In this document: piece after piece, positions 28,001 to 37,739 of the stretch
How positions within the stretch are numbered: the first letter of the stretch is position 1
Layout of the letters: each line of letters begins with the position of its first letter
Origin: Flavobacterium suaedae
GTDB lineage: Bacteria > Bacteroidota > Bacteroidia > Flavobacteriales > Flavobacteriaceae
DNA length: 64,000 nt
Assembly (NCBI RefSeq): GCF_014642915.1
Contig: NZ_BMJE01000001.1
Coordinates: 596,121-660,120 of the forward strand
Direction: 5' to 3'
Notes under the pieces: generated by a model
What the model was told of the DNA's origin: nothing
The model's database searches: none
The model's input: only the letters and a program-made list of their open reading frames with translations
Program-made: the position numbers and the translations under genes

Positions 28001-29077
28001 TTGGTAAAGTATCTTTTAAACAAAATCGGATATGCTCTGCTAACCCTGTTTGGGGTAGTAACAGTTATATTCTTTTTGTTTACAGTATTGCCCGGAGATC
28101 CGGCAGAGATGATGCTGGATCAAAATAAAAACTCAGAGCAAATAGCTATCGTTAAAAAAAAGTATGGGTTTGATAAACCTGTAAGCACGCAGTATTTATA
28201 TTATTTAAACGACCTCTCTCCTATTTCATTTCACAGTACTCATCCTGATGATTACACTTACCTGACGGAAGGAAAATATAATGCATTACAACTTTTTACT
28301 GTTAGCAATACTACCATAGTTTTAAAAACACCCTATTTAAGAGAAAGCTTTCAGAAAAACGGTAAAAAAGTTACGGCTGTTATTGGCGAAACCCTGCCCA
28401 ATACCATTATACTGGCATTTTTTGCTATAACCATAGCTATAATTATCGGTATTATTTTAGGTATAGTTTCAGCTCTTAATAAAAACACGTGGCTGGACAG
28501 GACTATAGCTATATTCAGCACGCTGGGTATGAGCTTACCCTCTTTCTTTGCGGCTATACTTTTTGCATGGGTATTCGGTTTTTTACTGCATAAATATACA
28601 CACCTCAACATGACAGGCAGCCTGTATGAAGTAGATGATTTTGGCGAAGGAGTTTACATACAATGGAAAAACTTAATACTGCCCGCTATAGTACTGGGCA
28701 TACGTCCGCTTGGGGTTGTAATACAACTTATGCGTAACTCACTCTTAGAAGTTACAAGTCAGGATTACATTCGTACTGCAAGAGCTAAAGGGCTAAGCGA
28801 AATACGAATAATCCGTAAGCATGCATTAAAAAATGCTTTAAACCCTGTAGTAACTACTATATCAGGTTGGTTTGCCTCTATGCTGGCAGGTGCTGTTTTT
28901 GTAGAATATATTTTCGGGTGGAATGGTTTAGGTAAAGAAATAGTTGAAGCCCTAAACAATTTAGACTTACCTGTAATTATGGGAGCTGTACTGGTTATAG
29001 CCACTACTTTTATAATTATAAATATATTGGTAGATTTTATTTATGCATGGCTCGACCCAAGAGTCAGGCTGGAATAA
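28001..29077 (+). CDS. ABC transporter permease, OppB/DppB type, with TTG start
   Basis: The 358-residue inner membrane protein belongs to the binding-protein-dependent permeases for peptides or nickel. Near the N-terminus are the first helix and LPGDPAEMM. A large periplasmic insert (about 55-115) follows, then the transmembrane block with the EAA loop (YIRTARAKGLSEIRIIRKHALKNAL, about 252-276) and a terminal ARLD-like DPRVRLE. No ATG exists in frame until well past the first helix and an in-frame stop lies just upstream, so the TTG at 28001 is the start. Its partners (second permease, ATPases, binding protein) are not nearby, which makes it an orphan gene as seen in other Flavobacteriia. 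Confidence 0.9.
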   Translation: MVKYLLNKIGYALLTLFGVVTVIFFLFTVLPGDPAEMMLDQNKNSEQIAIVKKKYGFDKPVSTQYLYYLNDLSPISFHSTHPDDYTYLTEGKYNALQLFTVSNTTIVLKTPYLRESFQKNGKKVTAVIGETLPNTIILAFFAITIAIIIGIILGIVSALNKNTWLDRTIAIFSTLGMSLPSFFAAILFAWVFGFLLHKYTHLNMTGSLYEVDDFGEGVYIQWKNLILPAIVLGIRPLGVVIQLMRNSLLEVTSQDYIRTARAKGLSEIRIIRKHALKNALNPVVTTISGWFASMLAGAVFVEYIFGWNGLGKEIVEALNNLDLPVIMGAVLVIATTFIIINILVDFIYAWLDPRVRLE

Positions 29078-29205
29078 TACCGCTTCTTTTACCGTAACCC
29101 TATAAAAGCAAAATAAAAAATTTACGAAAACGAGTGAGTTAAAAATATTGTTATTTTATAACAGTATTAGGTATACGCCATGCTGGTTTATTACCTCAGT
29201 TATTG

Positions 29206-29213
29206 TAAATTTG
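29206..29213 (+). promoter_or_regulatory. -7 promoter box for the TlpA-like gene and tpiA
   Basis: TAAATTTG matches TAnnTTTG and lies 23 bases before the ATG at 29237. The -33 element is imperfect. Its position argues against translation starts further upstream. Confidence 0.5.
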
Positions 29214-29236
29214 TTTCACACATGAGAAGAAAAACT

Positions 29237-29770
29237 ATGAAAAAACTATTGTTATTACCCATAATACTTTTAGCTTTTACAGGCTGTAAAGACAAAAGCG
29301 ATAAATCACAAGAAGAAGAAAAAGTGCAACCTACAAGTTTTACAGAGAAAGCACTGAATGAAACTATGCAAACACCGGATGGTGCTACAATGGATTTCAG
29401 GACTGTATTAGAAAAATATCAGGGCAGGCCTATAGTTATAGACTTATGGGCATCATGGTGTCCTGATTGTATAAAAGGTATGCCTAAATTACATGCTTTA
29501 CAAGAACAATTTCCTGATGTTACCTATCTGTTTCTTTCTTTTGACAAAACAAAAGAAGCATGGATAAATGGTATTGATAAATATGAAGTAAAAGGCGAAC
29601 ACTACCTGTTAGGGCGTGATAAATGGAAAGGCGGAGCATTAAGCGAAGCTGTGGAGTTAGATTGGATTCCGCGCTATATGGTACTTGATGAAACAGGAAA
29701 CATTGCTTTATTCAGAGCTGTAGAAGCTGATGACGAAAAACTAATTGCCACATTAAATAACTTGAAATAA
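29237..29770 (+). CDS. TlpA-like thioredoxin-fold lipoprotein
   Basis: The 177-residue lipoprotein (lipobox FTGC, Cys17) has a thioredoxin fold with the redox motif WASWCPDC (C75, C78), the cis-proline loop in WIPRYMVLD, and a typical TlpA/ResA insertion after the active site. It most likely acts on periplasmic disulfides or as a thiol peroxidase partner, tethered to a membrane. The ATG at 29237 is preferred since two earlier candidates either precede or nearly coincide with the transcription start expected from the TAAATTTG box. The stop overlaps the tpiA start by one base, so the pair is translationally coupled. Confidence 0.88.
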   Translation: MKKLLLLPIILLAFTGCKDKSDKSQEEEKVQPTSFTEKALNETMQTPDGATMDFRTVLEKYQGRPIVIDLWASWCPDCIKGMPKLHALQEQFPDVTYLFLSFDKTKEAWINGIDKYEVKGEHYLLGRDKWKGGALSEAVELDWIPRYMVLDETGNIALFRAVEADDEKLIATLNNLK

Positions 29771-30522
29771 TGAGAAAACAAATTGTTGCAGGAAACTGGA
29801 AGATGAATAACGACAGCAAAGAAACAAAAGCATTGCTGGATGAACTATTGGCTAAAACGCCTAAAGATACTACAGCTAAAGTAGTTGTAGCTCCTACTTT
29901 TGTTAACCTACAGGCTGCCGTTGCACAAACAGCAGACAGCAACATTATTGTTGCGGCACAAAACATGCATCAGGCAGAAAACGGTGCCTATACCGGTGAA
30001 GTTTCGGTTGGTATGCTAAAAAGTATTGATGTAAATACTGTAATACTCGGTCACTCAGAGCGCAGGGCATATTTTGGCGAAACCAATGCCTTATTAGCTG
30101 AAAAAGTAAACACTGCTTTAAAACATAATCTTACTATTATTTTCTGTTTTGGAGAAGAGTTAGCAGACAGACAGTCTAACAATCATTTCAGTATAGTAGA
30201 AACACAATTAAGAGAAGCATTATTTCATATAGAAGAGTCACAATGGGCAAACATTGTTTTAGCTTACGAACCTGTTTGGGCTATCGGTACAGGAGAAACA
30301 GCATCTCCGGAGCAGGCACAGGAAATGCATGCCTTTATAAGAACCTTACTTCGTGATAATATTAATAGTAATGTGGCTGATGCTACTTCTATATTATATG
30401 GTGGTAGTGTAAAACCTGCCAATGCTAAAGAAATATTCTCTAATCCTGACGTTGACGGAGGGCTAATAGGAGGAGCATCACTAAAAGCAGACGACTTTTT
30501 AGCAATAGTTAATGCTATATAA
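29770..30522 (+). CDS. tpiA: Triosephosphate isomerase
   Basis: TpiA interconverts dihydroxyacetone phosphate and glyceraldehyde 3-phosphate in glycolysis and gluconeogenesis. The 250-residue barrel has GNWKMNND with the catalytic Lys at residue 13 and Asn at 11, ILGHSERRAYFGE with the electrophilic His, the catalytic Glu in AYEPVWAIGTGE, and the phosphate-binding loops YGGSVKP and GGLIGGAS. Length and motifs are fully standard. The gene overlaps the TlpA-like lipoprotein gene by one base and ends with a strong terminator. Confidence 0.98.
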   Translation: MRKQIVAGNWKMNNDSKETKALLDELLAKTPKDTTAKVVVAPTFVNLQAAVAQTADSNIIVAAQNMHQAENGAYTGEVSVGMLKSIDVNTVILGHSERRAYFGETNALLAEKVNTALKHNLTIIFCFGEELADRQSNNHFSIVETQLREALFHIEESQWANIVLAYEPVWAIGTGETASPEQAQEMHAFIRTLLRDNINSNVADATSILYGGSVKPANAKEIFSNPDVDGGLIGGASLKADDFLAIVNAI

Positions 30523-30552
30523 TTACTACATTTTAAACAAAATATAAATTGG

Positions 30553-30585
30553 AAAAGAGCGATGTATAATACATCGCTCTTTTTT
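30553..30585 (+). terminator. Terminator after tpiA
   Basis: A perfect 13-bp inverted repeat with a 5-base loop is followed by T residues, about 30 bases after the tpiA stop. Confidence 0.92.
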
Positions 30586-30719
30586 ATCACTAAGGTTACC
30601 TGTATATTAACTAAGTAAACACTTACAACTATTTAGTTAATAGAGAAGTTTTATTCACTTAATAATTAATTAAGATATAAAGCACAGTTTTGTAGCTATT
30701 ATTAACAAACTACAAAACT

Positions 30720-33700
30720 ATGTTGAACAACTACACTAAAAAATGCTTTATGTTACTGGCATTCTGCTTAGTAACTACTTTAGCAAAAGCACAGGAATTA
30801 GTACATTACTGGAATTTTAATACCATAGATGGTACAGTAGAAACGGTTCCTGCTGATTATTCAATTATTGCAGGTACTCCATCTATAACTTACCCCGGTA
30901 CGGGCGATGGTTATATGGATGACGTATCGGGTGATGCACTTAATGCACAAATGGATGCTGAGGCAGGAAATGGTATCCGCCCGAGAAACCCTAGTGATAC
31001 AAGAGACTTCCTTATTGCATTTCCAACCACAGGGTATGAAAACATTGAAGTAACATTTGCTACCCGAAGAACAAACTCAGGTGCTACAGAGCAATTATAC
31101 TCATACAGCCTTGATGGTGGTGCAAACTACACCAATGCAGATTTAGCACTTACATCATTTAACCCTAGTCCTGATGACTATCAGTTGGTAACATTAGATT
31201 TTTCTGCAATTGAAGGAGCAGAAAATAATGCTGACTTTATACTTAAAATAAATTTTGGAGGTGATAATGCTTCAGGTGACAGCGGAAATAACAGATTTGA
31301 CAACATTGCCGTTAAAGGTACACTTATGGATGGTGTTGAAGATGTTACCGCTCCTATGGCAATGTTTACTCCTTCTAACGAAGAGAACTATTTACCTGTA
31401 ACTACAACACCTTCTATTGAATTTAATGAAGATGTTAGACTTACAGATGACAGCCCGATAACTGATGCTAATGCTGCAAGTGTTGTAGAACTTCGTCTTG
31501 ATGATGCAGAAGGTACTGCTGTACCGTTTACAGCTACCTTTAACAATAATACAATTACAATAACTCCTACCGAAGATTTACTAAACAATCAACAATATTA
31601 TGTTGCACTTTTAGCTAATACAGTAGAAGACATGAGCGATAATGCTATTACAGAAGTACAATCATCTGTATTTATGACTATAGCTGAACAAACAGAATTA
31701 AGTGCAGGAGATATGGTATTTACTGCATACCGTATGAATGCAAGTGATGCAGAAGATGAAATAGCACTACTTACACTTGTTGATATTGCTCCGGGTACAT
31801 TTATTTACCTTACAGATTCAAAATATACTACAAACCCGCAACCACAATGTGGAGACGCTATTATTTGGACTGCTACTGATTGTGTTCCTGCCGGTTCTGT
31901 AATTACAATACAAACTTCTGACCTTGTAACAAATTCAGGTACAGTAACGGGTGATGATTTCGGTTTAAGTTCAGGCGGAGACCAGGTAATAGTTTACACA
32001 GGTTCAGTTGAAAATCCTAATTATATTACCGCAATGACTTCTAATGACTGGTTAGAAACAAATACTGATTGTGGTGGTAGTGAATCTATGATACCAATGG
32101 GATTACAAGACGGCGTTAGCGCAGTAAACCTTTCTACTGCTCCCGGTAACGTTGATGGTAACACTGTAAACGCTTACTATAACGGCACACAGGAAGGTAC
32201 TCCTGCCGATTTAAGAGTTGCTATACAAAACCCTGCTAACTGGGTTGGTATAGGTGAAGATACTCCTGCACAGGAATGGCCAACATGGAACTTCCCTAGC
32301 TCTCCAACAGTACAGGAAATTACAGTAGTAAACCAAACTACTATAGAAGTTGTTTTCAATAACGAACTTAATGCTACTTCTGCTGCTACAATAGCTAACT
32401 ATACAGGTATTAACGGACTTGACACTGCAAATGCAGAGGGTAATGTGGTGACACTTACTTACACTATTCCTTTTGCTTTAGGTACAGACTACGGGCTTAC
32501 TATAAACAATATAGAAGATGAAGCCGGTATTACTATGGCTTGTGCATATAACTTTAGCTTTACTTACAATACCGAAATTTCATTTGATACTGACTACATA
32601 GTAGTAAATGAAGATGCAGGTACAATAGAGGTTGTTTTAAACCTTGTAAACCCTGCTACAGGTTCGGTTGATATAGTACTTAAAGGAGCGCCTTTCAGCA
32701 CTGCTGACTCTAACGACTTTACTTATACCACAACTACACTTAACTTTACTGGTACAAGTGAACTTACACAAACTATATCAATACCTGTAATTGATGATAC
32801 TGAAGAAGAACAACAGGCAGAATATTTTGTTCTAAGCCTTGAAAACCCTGTATCTGTAGGAATAGAAGGCGAAACAATGGCTACTATATACATTATAGAT
32901 AACGACCGTATGGCGCCTACAGCTTCTCAAAGCATAGAACTTGATTACATCGGTAGTTTCGACCCTTCAGGAACAGGTTCCAGCACATGCGAAATTGTAG
33001 CCTATGATCCTGAAAGTGAAAGACTGTTTACTACAAGTGCCGAAGAAGGTTTCTTAGATATAATTGACTTTTCTAATCCTGAAGCTCCAACAGTAGTGAA
33101 CTCTGTTGATATGAGTGGTTTTGGTGGCATTACAAGCGTAGCGGTTAAAAATGGTATGGTTGCAGTTGCTGCTCCAAACGCTGATGAGCATTTAGATGGT
33201 TCTGTAGTATTCTTTAATGTTGATGGTGATATGCAAAGCCAGGTAATTGTTGGTGCTTTACCGGATAACCTTGCTTTTACACCTGATGCAACTAAAGTTA
33301 TTACCGCAAACGAAGGTCAGCCAAACAATGATTACAGTATAGATCCTGAAGGTTCTGTAAGTGTTATAAATGTTACAGGTGGTATAGAAAACCTTACTGA
33401 TGCTGATGTTACTACAATTTACTTTACTGATTATAATTCTCAGGAAGCTGAATTAATCGCTGCCGGAGTTAGAAAATTATATGCTGCAAGCACAATGTCT
33501 CAGGACTTTGAACCTGAATACGTTACTATTAGTGCCGACTCTAACACTGCATGGATTTCACTACAGGAAAATAATGCTATAGCTGAAATAAACCTTACTG
33601 ATAATACCATTACCGATGTATGGGCGCTTGGAACTAAAGACATGAGCCAGGCAGGTAACGGTTTTGATATTTCTGATAAAAATGACGAAATACTTATTGC

Positions 33701-34658
33701 TAACTGGCCTATACAAGCATACTATATGCCGGACGCTGTTGCTACTTACAATGTGGGTGGTACTAACTATATTGTTACCGCTAACGAAGGTGACGAGAAA
33801 GAATATGACGGTTTTGAAGAAAGAACTACTATAGGTAATGATGATTACACTCTTGATGCTACTGCATACCCACAGGCAGCAATGCTTAAAAAAGAGAAAA
33901 ATGCAGGTAGAATGAGAGTTACTAATCTTGATGGTGATACTGATAACGATACAGAATTTGAGCAAATATACTGTTTAGGTTCGCGTTCATTCTCAATATT
34001 TAATGCAGACAGTAAAGAGATTGTTTACGATAGTGGTGACGATTTTGAAATGATTACTGCTGCCGATGCTGTTATTGGTGCTATATTTAACTCTGACAGT
34101 GATGAAAATGAACTTAAATCAAGAAGCCGTGCTAAAGGTCCTGAACCTGAAGGTGTAGCTTTAGGTACTATAGGTAACAATACTTTTGCTTTTGTTGGTC
34201 TTGAAAGAATAGGTGGTATTATGGTATATGATATTACTGACCCAACAGCTCCTACTTTTGTTGACTATAAAAACCCCAGAAGTGTTAGTGAATTTGGTGG
34301 AGATAACGGTCCTGAAGGGATTGCATTTATAAGTAACACTGATAGTCCTGATGATAAAAACTATGTTATTGTAGCTAACGAAATAAGTGGTACACTTACA
34401 ATTTATGAAGTAGATACTACTAACCTTAGCACTGATAACTTTGTAAATGCACCTAAAAGATTTACAATATTCCCTAACCCTGCTAACGACGGTATAGTTT
34501 ATTTTAACCGTATAGCTGATGTGGAAATATATGACCTGAATGGTAAATTGGTACACTCAGAAAAACAAGCTTTAAAAGTTAATACTACTACCATGTCTTC
34601 AGGTATATACATTATAAAAACTGCTGAAGGTATAGTTAAAAAATTAGTTGTTAATTAA
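30720..34658 (+). CDS. T9SS-exported choice-of-anchor I beta-propeller protein with Calx-beta and type A sorting domain
   Basis: The 1312-residue protein has a signal peptide (1-24, ending AKAQ). A beta-sandwich region (about 27-200) is followed by an Ig-like SbsA-type domain (about 210-320), a lamin-tail-like segment (about 325-520, with TFIYLTDSKY), a second Ig-like domain (about 530-615), a Calx-beta domain (about 618-730, ending in the IYIIDND motif), and a long beta-propeller (about 738-1235) of the choice-of-anchor I type with AVAAPNADEH and TANEGQPNNDYS. The C-terminus (about 1245-1312) is a T9SS type A sorting domain (FTIFPNPAND, VEIYDLNGKLV, ending VKKLVVN). It is secreted and surface-attached; many acidic DxDxD-like segments suggest calcium binding. 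Its enzyme activity, if any, is unknown. Confidence 0.9.
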   Translation: MLNNYTKKCFMLLAFCLVTTLAKAQELVHYWNFNTIDGTVETVPADYSIIAGTPSITYPGTGDGYMDDVSGDALNAQMDAEAGNGIRPRNPSDTRDFLIAFPTTGYENIEVTFATRRTNSGATEQLYSYSLDGGANYTNADLALTSFNPSPDDYQLVTLDFSAIEGAENNADFILKINFGGDNASGDSGNNRFDNIAVKGTLMDGVEDVTAPMAMFTPSNEENYLPVTTTPSIEFNEDVRLTDDSPITDANAASVVELRLDDAEGTAVPFTATFNNNTITITPTEDLLNNQQYYVALLANTVEDMSDNAITEVQSSVFMTIAEQTELSAGDMVFTAYRMNASDAEDEIALLTLVDIAPGTFIYLTDSKYTTNPQPQCGDAIIWTATDCVPAGSVITIQTSDLVTNSGTVTGDDFGLSSGGDQVIVYTGSVENPNYITAMTSNDWLETNTDCGGSESMIPMGLQDGVSAVNLSTAPGNVDGNTVNAYYNGTQEGTPADLRVAIQNPANWVGIGEDTPAQEWPTWNFPSSPTVQEITVVNQTTIEVVFNNELNATSAATIANYTGINGLDTANAEGNVVTLTYTIPFALGTDYGLTINNIEDEAGITMACAYNFSFTYNTEISFDTDYIVVNEDAGTIEVVLNLVNPATGSVDIVLKGAPFSTADSNDFTYTTTTLNFTGTSELTQTISIPVIDDTEEEQQAEYFVLSLENPVSVGIEGETMATIYIIDNDRMAPTASQSIELDYIGSFDPSGTGSSTCEIVAYDPESERLFTTSAEEGFLDIIDFSNPEAPTVVNSVDMSGFGGITSVAVKNGMVAVAAPNADEHLDGSVVFFNVDGDMQSQVIVGALPDNLAFTPDATKVITANEGQPNNDYSIDPEGSVSVINVTGGIENLTDADVTTIYFTDYNSQEAELIAAGVRKLYAASTMSQDFEPEYVTISADSNTAWISLQENNAIAEINLTDNTITDVWALGTKDMSQAGNGFDISDKNDEILIANWPIQAYYMPDAVATYNVGGTNYIVTANEGDEKEYDGFEERTTIGNDDYTLDATAYPQAAMLKKEKNAGRMRVTNLDGDTDNDTEFEQIYCLGSRSFSIFNADSKEIVYDSGDDFEMITAADAVIGAIFNSDSDENELKSRSRAKGPEPEGVALGTIGNNTFAFVGLERIGGIMVYDITDPTAPTFVDYKNPRSVSEFGGDNGPEGIAFISNTDSPDDKNYVIVANEISGTLTIYEVDTTNLSTDNFVNAPKRFTIFPNPANDGIVYFNRIADVEIYDLNGKLVHSEKQALKVNTTTMSSGIYIIKTAEGIVKKLVVN

Positions 34659-34682
34659 TTTTGTGAATACTTTTTTGAATTG

Positions 34683-34713
34683 AATCCTGCTCTGTATAGA
34701 GCAGGATTTTTTA
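34683..34713 (+). terminator. Terminator after the choice-of-anchor I gene
   Basis: A 10-bp inverted repeat (AATCCTGCTC and GAGCAGGATT) with a 6-base loop is followed by T residues, 25 bases past the stop. An in-frame TTG at 34680 lies at its foot and was rejected as a gene start. Confidence 0.9.
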
Positions 34714-34724
34714 ATTTAGCACCA

Positions 34725-35471
34725 ATGGATATTTTCTTTAACCCTTTGGCGGTATTTTGGATTTTCATAGTACTATCCTTGTTTTTTTATGCAATGAAAC
34801 GTAAAAAAACAGCTAATAGAATAGCTGTCATAGCTATTGCAGAGCTTTTTATATTCAGTATTAGCCCTTTACCAACTTACTTAATAAGAAGACTGGAACA
34901 ACAATATAAACCACTTAAACATATTGAGGCAAACAATAATTTGCCAATATTAGTTTTAGGCGGCGGTCATACTTATGATACAACTTTAGTACCATCACAA
35001 CAAATATCTGCTACAGCGCTTTCAAGGCTAACCGAAGGTATACGGTTATATAATGAAGGTAACAAAGCCCCGTTAATACTTTCAGGGTATACAAAATATA
35101 GCACTAAGCCCGCACATGCAAAACTAATGGCTGAAACCGCAATTTCTTTAGGTGTAAAGGCTAAAGACACTATAATGCTTACACAACCTGCTGTTACATG
35201 GGAAGAAGCTATTGCGTTTAAAAAAAGATTCGGAAACGATAAAAAACTGATATTGGTTACAAGTGCTTATCATATGCCCAGAGCTATAAAAACATTTAAA
35301 CGGGTAGGATTAAACCCTGTTCCTGCGCCTACTGATTACCAGGTAAAACATGACACTGATAACTTAATGTACAATTGGAAACCTTCTTCAGAAAAAATAA
35401 AGTATACTACAAAGGCATTGCATGAATATGCCGGAATGCTTTATTATAAGTGGTTTAAAACAGAAAAATAA
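34725..35471 (+). CDS. YdcF/ElyC family (DUF218) membrane protein
   Basis: The 248-residue protein has two N-terminal transmembrane helices (about 5-25 and 33-51) and a DUF218 domain with the conserved elements LPILVLGGGH (about 69-78), SRLTEGIRLYNEGNKAPLILSG, the HAKLMAETAISLGV segment and LVTSAYHMPRAIKTFKRVGL. The family includes ElyC/YdcF, linked to envelope and peptidoglycan precursor homeostasis in E. coli, but its biochemical function is unresolved. The ATG at 34725 is the start because the upstream TTG falls in a terminator. It converges on glmM over 55 bases. Confidence 0.88.
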   Translation: MDIFFNPLAVFWIFIVLSLFFYAMKRKKTANRIAVIAIAELFIFSISPLPTYLIRRLEQQYKPLKHIEANNNLPILVLGGGHTYDTTLVPSQQISATALSRLTEGIRLYNEGNKAPLILSGYTKYSTKPAHAKLMAETAISLGVKAKDTIMLTQPAVTWEEAIAFKKRFGNDKKLILVTSAYHMPRAIKTFKRVGLNPVPAPTDYQVKHDTDNLMYNWKPSSEKIKYTTKALHEYAGMLYYKWFKTEK

Positions 35472-35473
35472 AA

Positions 35474-35503
35474 AATCCCCAATAAAATAAATTATTGAGG
35501 ATT
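35474..35503 (-). terminator. Weak hairpin between the convergent YdcF-like gene and glmM
   Basis: A 12-bp inverted repeat (AATCCCCAATAA and TTATTGAGGATT) with one mismatch is flanked by an A run on one side and T-rich sequence on the other. It could end transcription from both genes, weakly. Confidence 0.45.
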
Positions 35504-35526
35504 CTGATTTTATAAGCTATAGCTAA

Positions 35527-36918
35527 TTATATACCTGCTATTTCTTTTATTTCTCCCATTATATGTTCAGCTAAAACATTTGCTTTTTCTTGTGTATGTG
35601 CCTCTGTATAAATACGGATAATAGGCTCTGTGTTCGATTTTCTTAAGTGTACCCACTCTTCAGCAAAGTCAATCTTAACACCGTCAACAGTAGATACCTC
35701 TTCATTAGCATACTTAGTAGCCATACCTTTTAAAATAGCATCTACATCTATTTGTGGTGTAAGCTCTATTTTATTTTTGCTCATGTAATACTGAGGGTAT
35801 GATGCTCTCAATGCCGCTACAGAAGTTATATTGTTTTCAGCTAAGTACGTAAGGAAAAGTGCTACTCCTACCAGCGAATCACGACCATAGTGTAACTCAG
35901 GGTAAATAATACCTCCGTTACCTTCGCCACCAATTATGGCGTTATTCTTTTTCATTAACTCTACTACGTTAACCTCACCTACTGCACTGGCTTCGTAGCT
36001 ACCGTTATGTTTTTCGGTAATATCGCGTAATGCTCTTGATGATGACATGTTAGAAACCGTGTTACCTGGTGTTTTACTCAGAACATAGTCTGCACAAGCT
36101 ACCAGTGTGTACTCTTCGCCAAACATTTCTCCGTCGTCTGATATAAATGCTAAACGATCTACATCCGGGTCCACTACTATACCAAAGTGGGCTTTTTCTT
36201 TAACTACAAGCTCACATATATCTGTTAAGTGCTCTTTTAGTGGTTCAGGGTTATGAGGGAAATGTCCATTAGGCTCGCAGTATAATTCTACAACCTCAAC
36301 GCCCATTTGTCTTAATAGTCTTGGTATTATTACCCCACCTGATGAGTTTACACCATCAACAACTACTTTAAATTTTGCTTCGCGTACTGCATCAGCATTT
36401 ACTAACGGCAGCTCAAGCACTTCATCAATATGGATATCCATATAAGCACCATTCTCCGTTACTTCTCCTAAACTATCTACATCCGAATATTCAAAAGCTT
36501 CGTCTTCTGCTATTTCAAGTATTTCAGCACCATCTTTACCGCTTAAAAACTCTCCTTTTTCATTAAGTAATTTTAAGGCATTCCATTGCTTAGGGTTATG
36601 GCTGGCTGTAAGTATTATACCACCATCAGCTTTTTCCAGAGGAACGGCAACCTCAACAGTTGGTGTAGTAGAAAGCCCTAAGTCAATGACATCTATACCC
36701 AAACCTACTAATGTATTCATAACCAAATTATGAATCATAGGTCCTGATATACGTGCATCTCTTCCTATTACTACTTTTATTTTTTGTTTACCGGCATGCT
36801 TTTTTAGCCACGTACCGTATGCTGATGCAAATTTTACAGCATCCAGAGGGGTTAGGTTATCCCCTGTATTTCCCCCTATTGTACCTCGTATCCCAGAAAT
36901 GGATTTAATTAATGTCAT
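35527..36918 (-). CDS. glmM: Phosphoglucosamine mutase (phosphohexomutase family)
   Basis: GlmM converts glucosamine 6-phosphate to glucosamine 1-phosphate for UDP-GlcNAc synthesis, feeding peptidoglycan and lipopolysaccharide. The 463-residue protein has the phosphoserine loop TASHNPKQWN (Ser106), the metal loop DPDVDR (250-255), the sugar-binding GGEGNGG loop and the C-terminal phosphate loop RKSNTEP. Relatives in this phylum are usually annotated as GlmM, though phosphomannomutase activity cannot be excluded from sequence. A TATATTTG box on the minus strand at 36942-36949 is a likely -7 promoter element, about 24 bases before the ATG. Confidence 0.9.
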   Translation of the reverse strand: MTLIKSISGIRGTIGGNTGDNLTPLDAVKFASAYGTWLKKHAGKQKIKVVIGRDARISGPMIHNLVMNTLVGLGIDVIDLGLSTTPTVEVAVPLEKADGGIILTASHNPKQWNALKLLNEKGEFLSGKDGAEILEIAEDEAFEYSDVDSLGEVTENGAYMDIHIDEVLELPLVNADAVREAKFKVVVDGVNSSGGVIIPRLLRQMGVEVVELYCEPNGHFPHNPEPLKEHLTDICELVVKEKAHFGIVVDPDVDRLAFISDDGEMFGEEYTLVACADYVLSKTPGNTVSNMSSSRALRDITEKHNGSYEASAVGEVNVVELMKKNNAIIGGEGNGGIIYPELHYGRDSLVGVALFLTYLAENNITSVAALRASYPQYYMSKNKIELTPQIDVDAILKGMATKYANEEVSTVDGVKIDFAEEWVHLRKSNTEPIIRIYTEAHTQEKANVLAEHIMGEIKEIAGI

Positions 36919-37044
36919 AAATTTTCGGTTTTTGGTTACAACAAATATAAAACTTCCTTAAGGTTTAGTTTTAACTAAAGTTTATTTTTTGCAAGATAAA
37001 AATTACTGCTTCCTAATAAAGCAACAAATGCTTATCTTGTAAAC

Positions 37045-37635
37045 ATGAATTTCCTTGCTCACATATACCTTTCAGGTGATAATGACTTGCTTAAGATAGG
37101 TAACTTTATGGCTGACGGAGTGTATGGTAAACCTTCTGAAAACTTTCCCGAAGATATACAAAAAGGTATAATATTACATCGACTTATTGATAGTTATACC
37201 GATGCTCACCCTATATTCAGGCAAAGCACCAAAAGATTACACCCTGTTTATCATCACTATTCGGGGGTTATTATAGATATATATTACGATCATTTTTTAG
37301 CTAAAAACTGGGGTAACTACAGCGATATTCCATTAGCAGACTATACACAGCATTTTTATAACTTATTACAGGAAAATTATGATGTGCTTACAGAGAAAAC
37401 TAAAAATATGATTCCTTACATGGTTAAATATAATTGGTTGCTAAGTTACGCCTCTGTAGAAGGTATATCCCGAATACTGGAACAAATGGATAAGCGAACA
37501 AAAAACAAATCGGGTATGCGTAACGCTAAAAATGAACTTGTAGCCTATTATGCGGAATTTGAAGAAGAGTTTACTGAGTATTTTGAGGCTGTTCAGGTTT
37601 TTGTACAAGAGAAATTACCAACATTACAATCATAA
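37045..37635 (+). CDS. acpH: Acyl carrier protein phosphodiesterase
   Basis: AcpH removes the phosphopantetheine arm from holo-ACP. The 196-residue protein shows the DUF479 pattern: MNFLAHIYLSGDNDLLKIGNF (read in two parts, with the metal-binding HIYLS and the following GNFMAD), HRLIDSYTDAHPIFRQS and the YHHYSGVIIDIYYDHFLAKNW region with its His and Asp ligands. An HD-like metal site is likely. It is a single-gene unit divergent from glmM. A TATCTTG box just upstream resembles a promoter but lacks one base of the consensus. Confidence 0.9.
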   Translation: MNFLAHIYLSGDNDLLKIGNFMADGVYGKPSENFPEDIQKGIILHRLIDSYTDAHPIFRQSTKRLHPVYHHYSGVIIDIYYDHFLAKNWGNYSDIPLADYTQHFYNLLQENYDVLTEKTKNMIPYMVKYNWLLSYASVEGISRILEQMDKRTKNKSGMRNAKNELVAYYAEFEEEFTEYFEAVQVFVQEKLPTLQS

Positions 37636-37739
37636 ACTTAAAATAATAGTTTTCTTTCTGCTATTATCGTGTCAAGCCTATTAATGCTAATTTCAATTTA
37701 AAAAAGGTAAAAACCTACCGTCGTTTTTTTTAAATGAAG

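Noticed and set aside
33561..34556. Two minus-strand open frames of over 130 codons inside the choice-of-anchor I gene
   Set aside because: They are antisense to a clear propeller and sorting domain, rich in Ile, Ser and Tyr, with no recognisable features.
34680..34724. TTG-initiated extension of the YdcF-like gene
   Set aside because: The extra codons are the terminator hairpin of the preceding gene.
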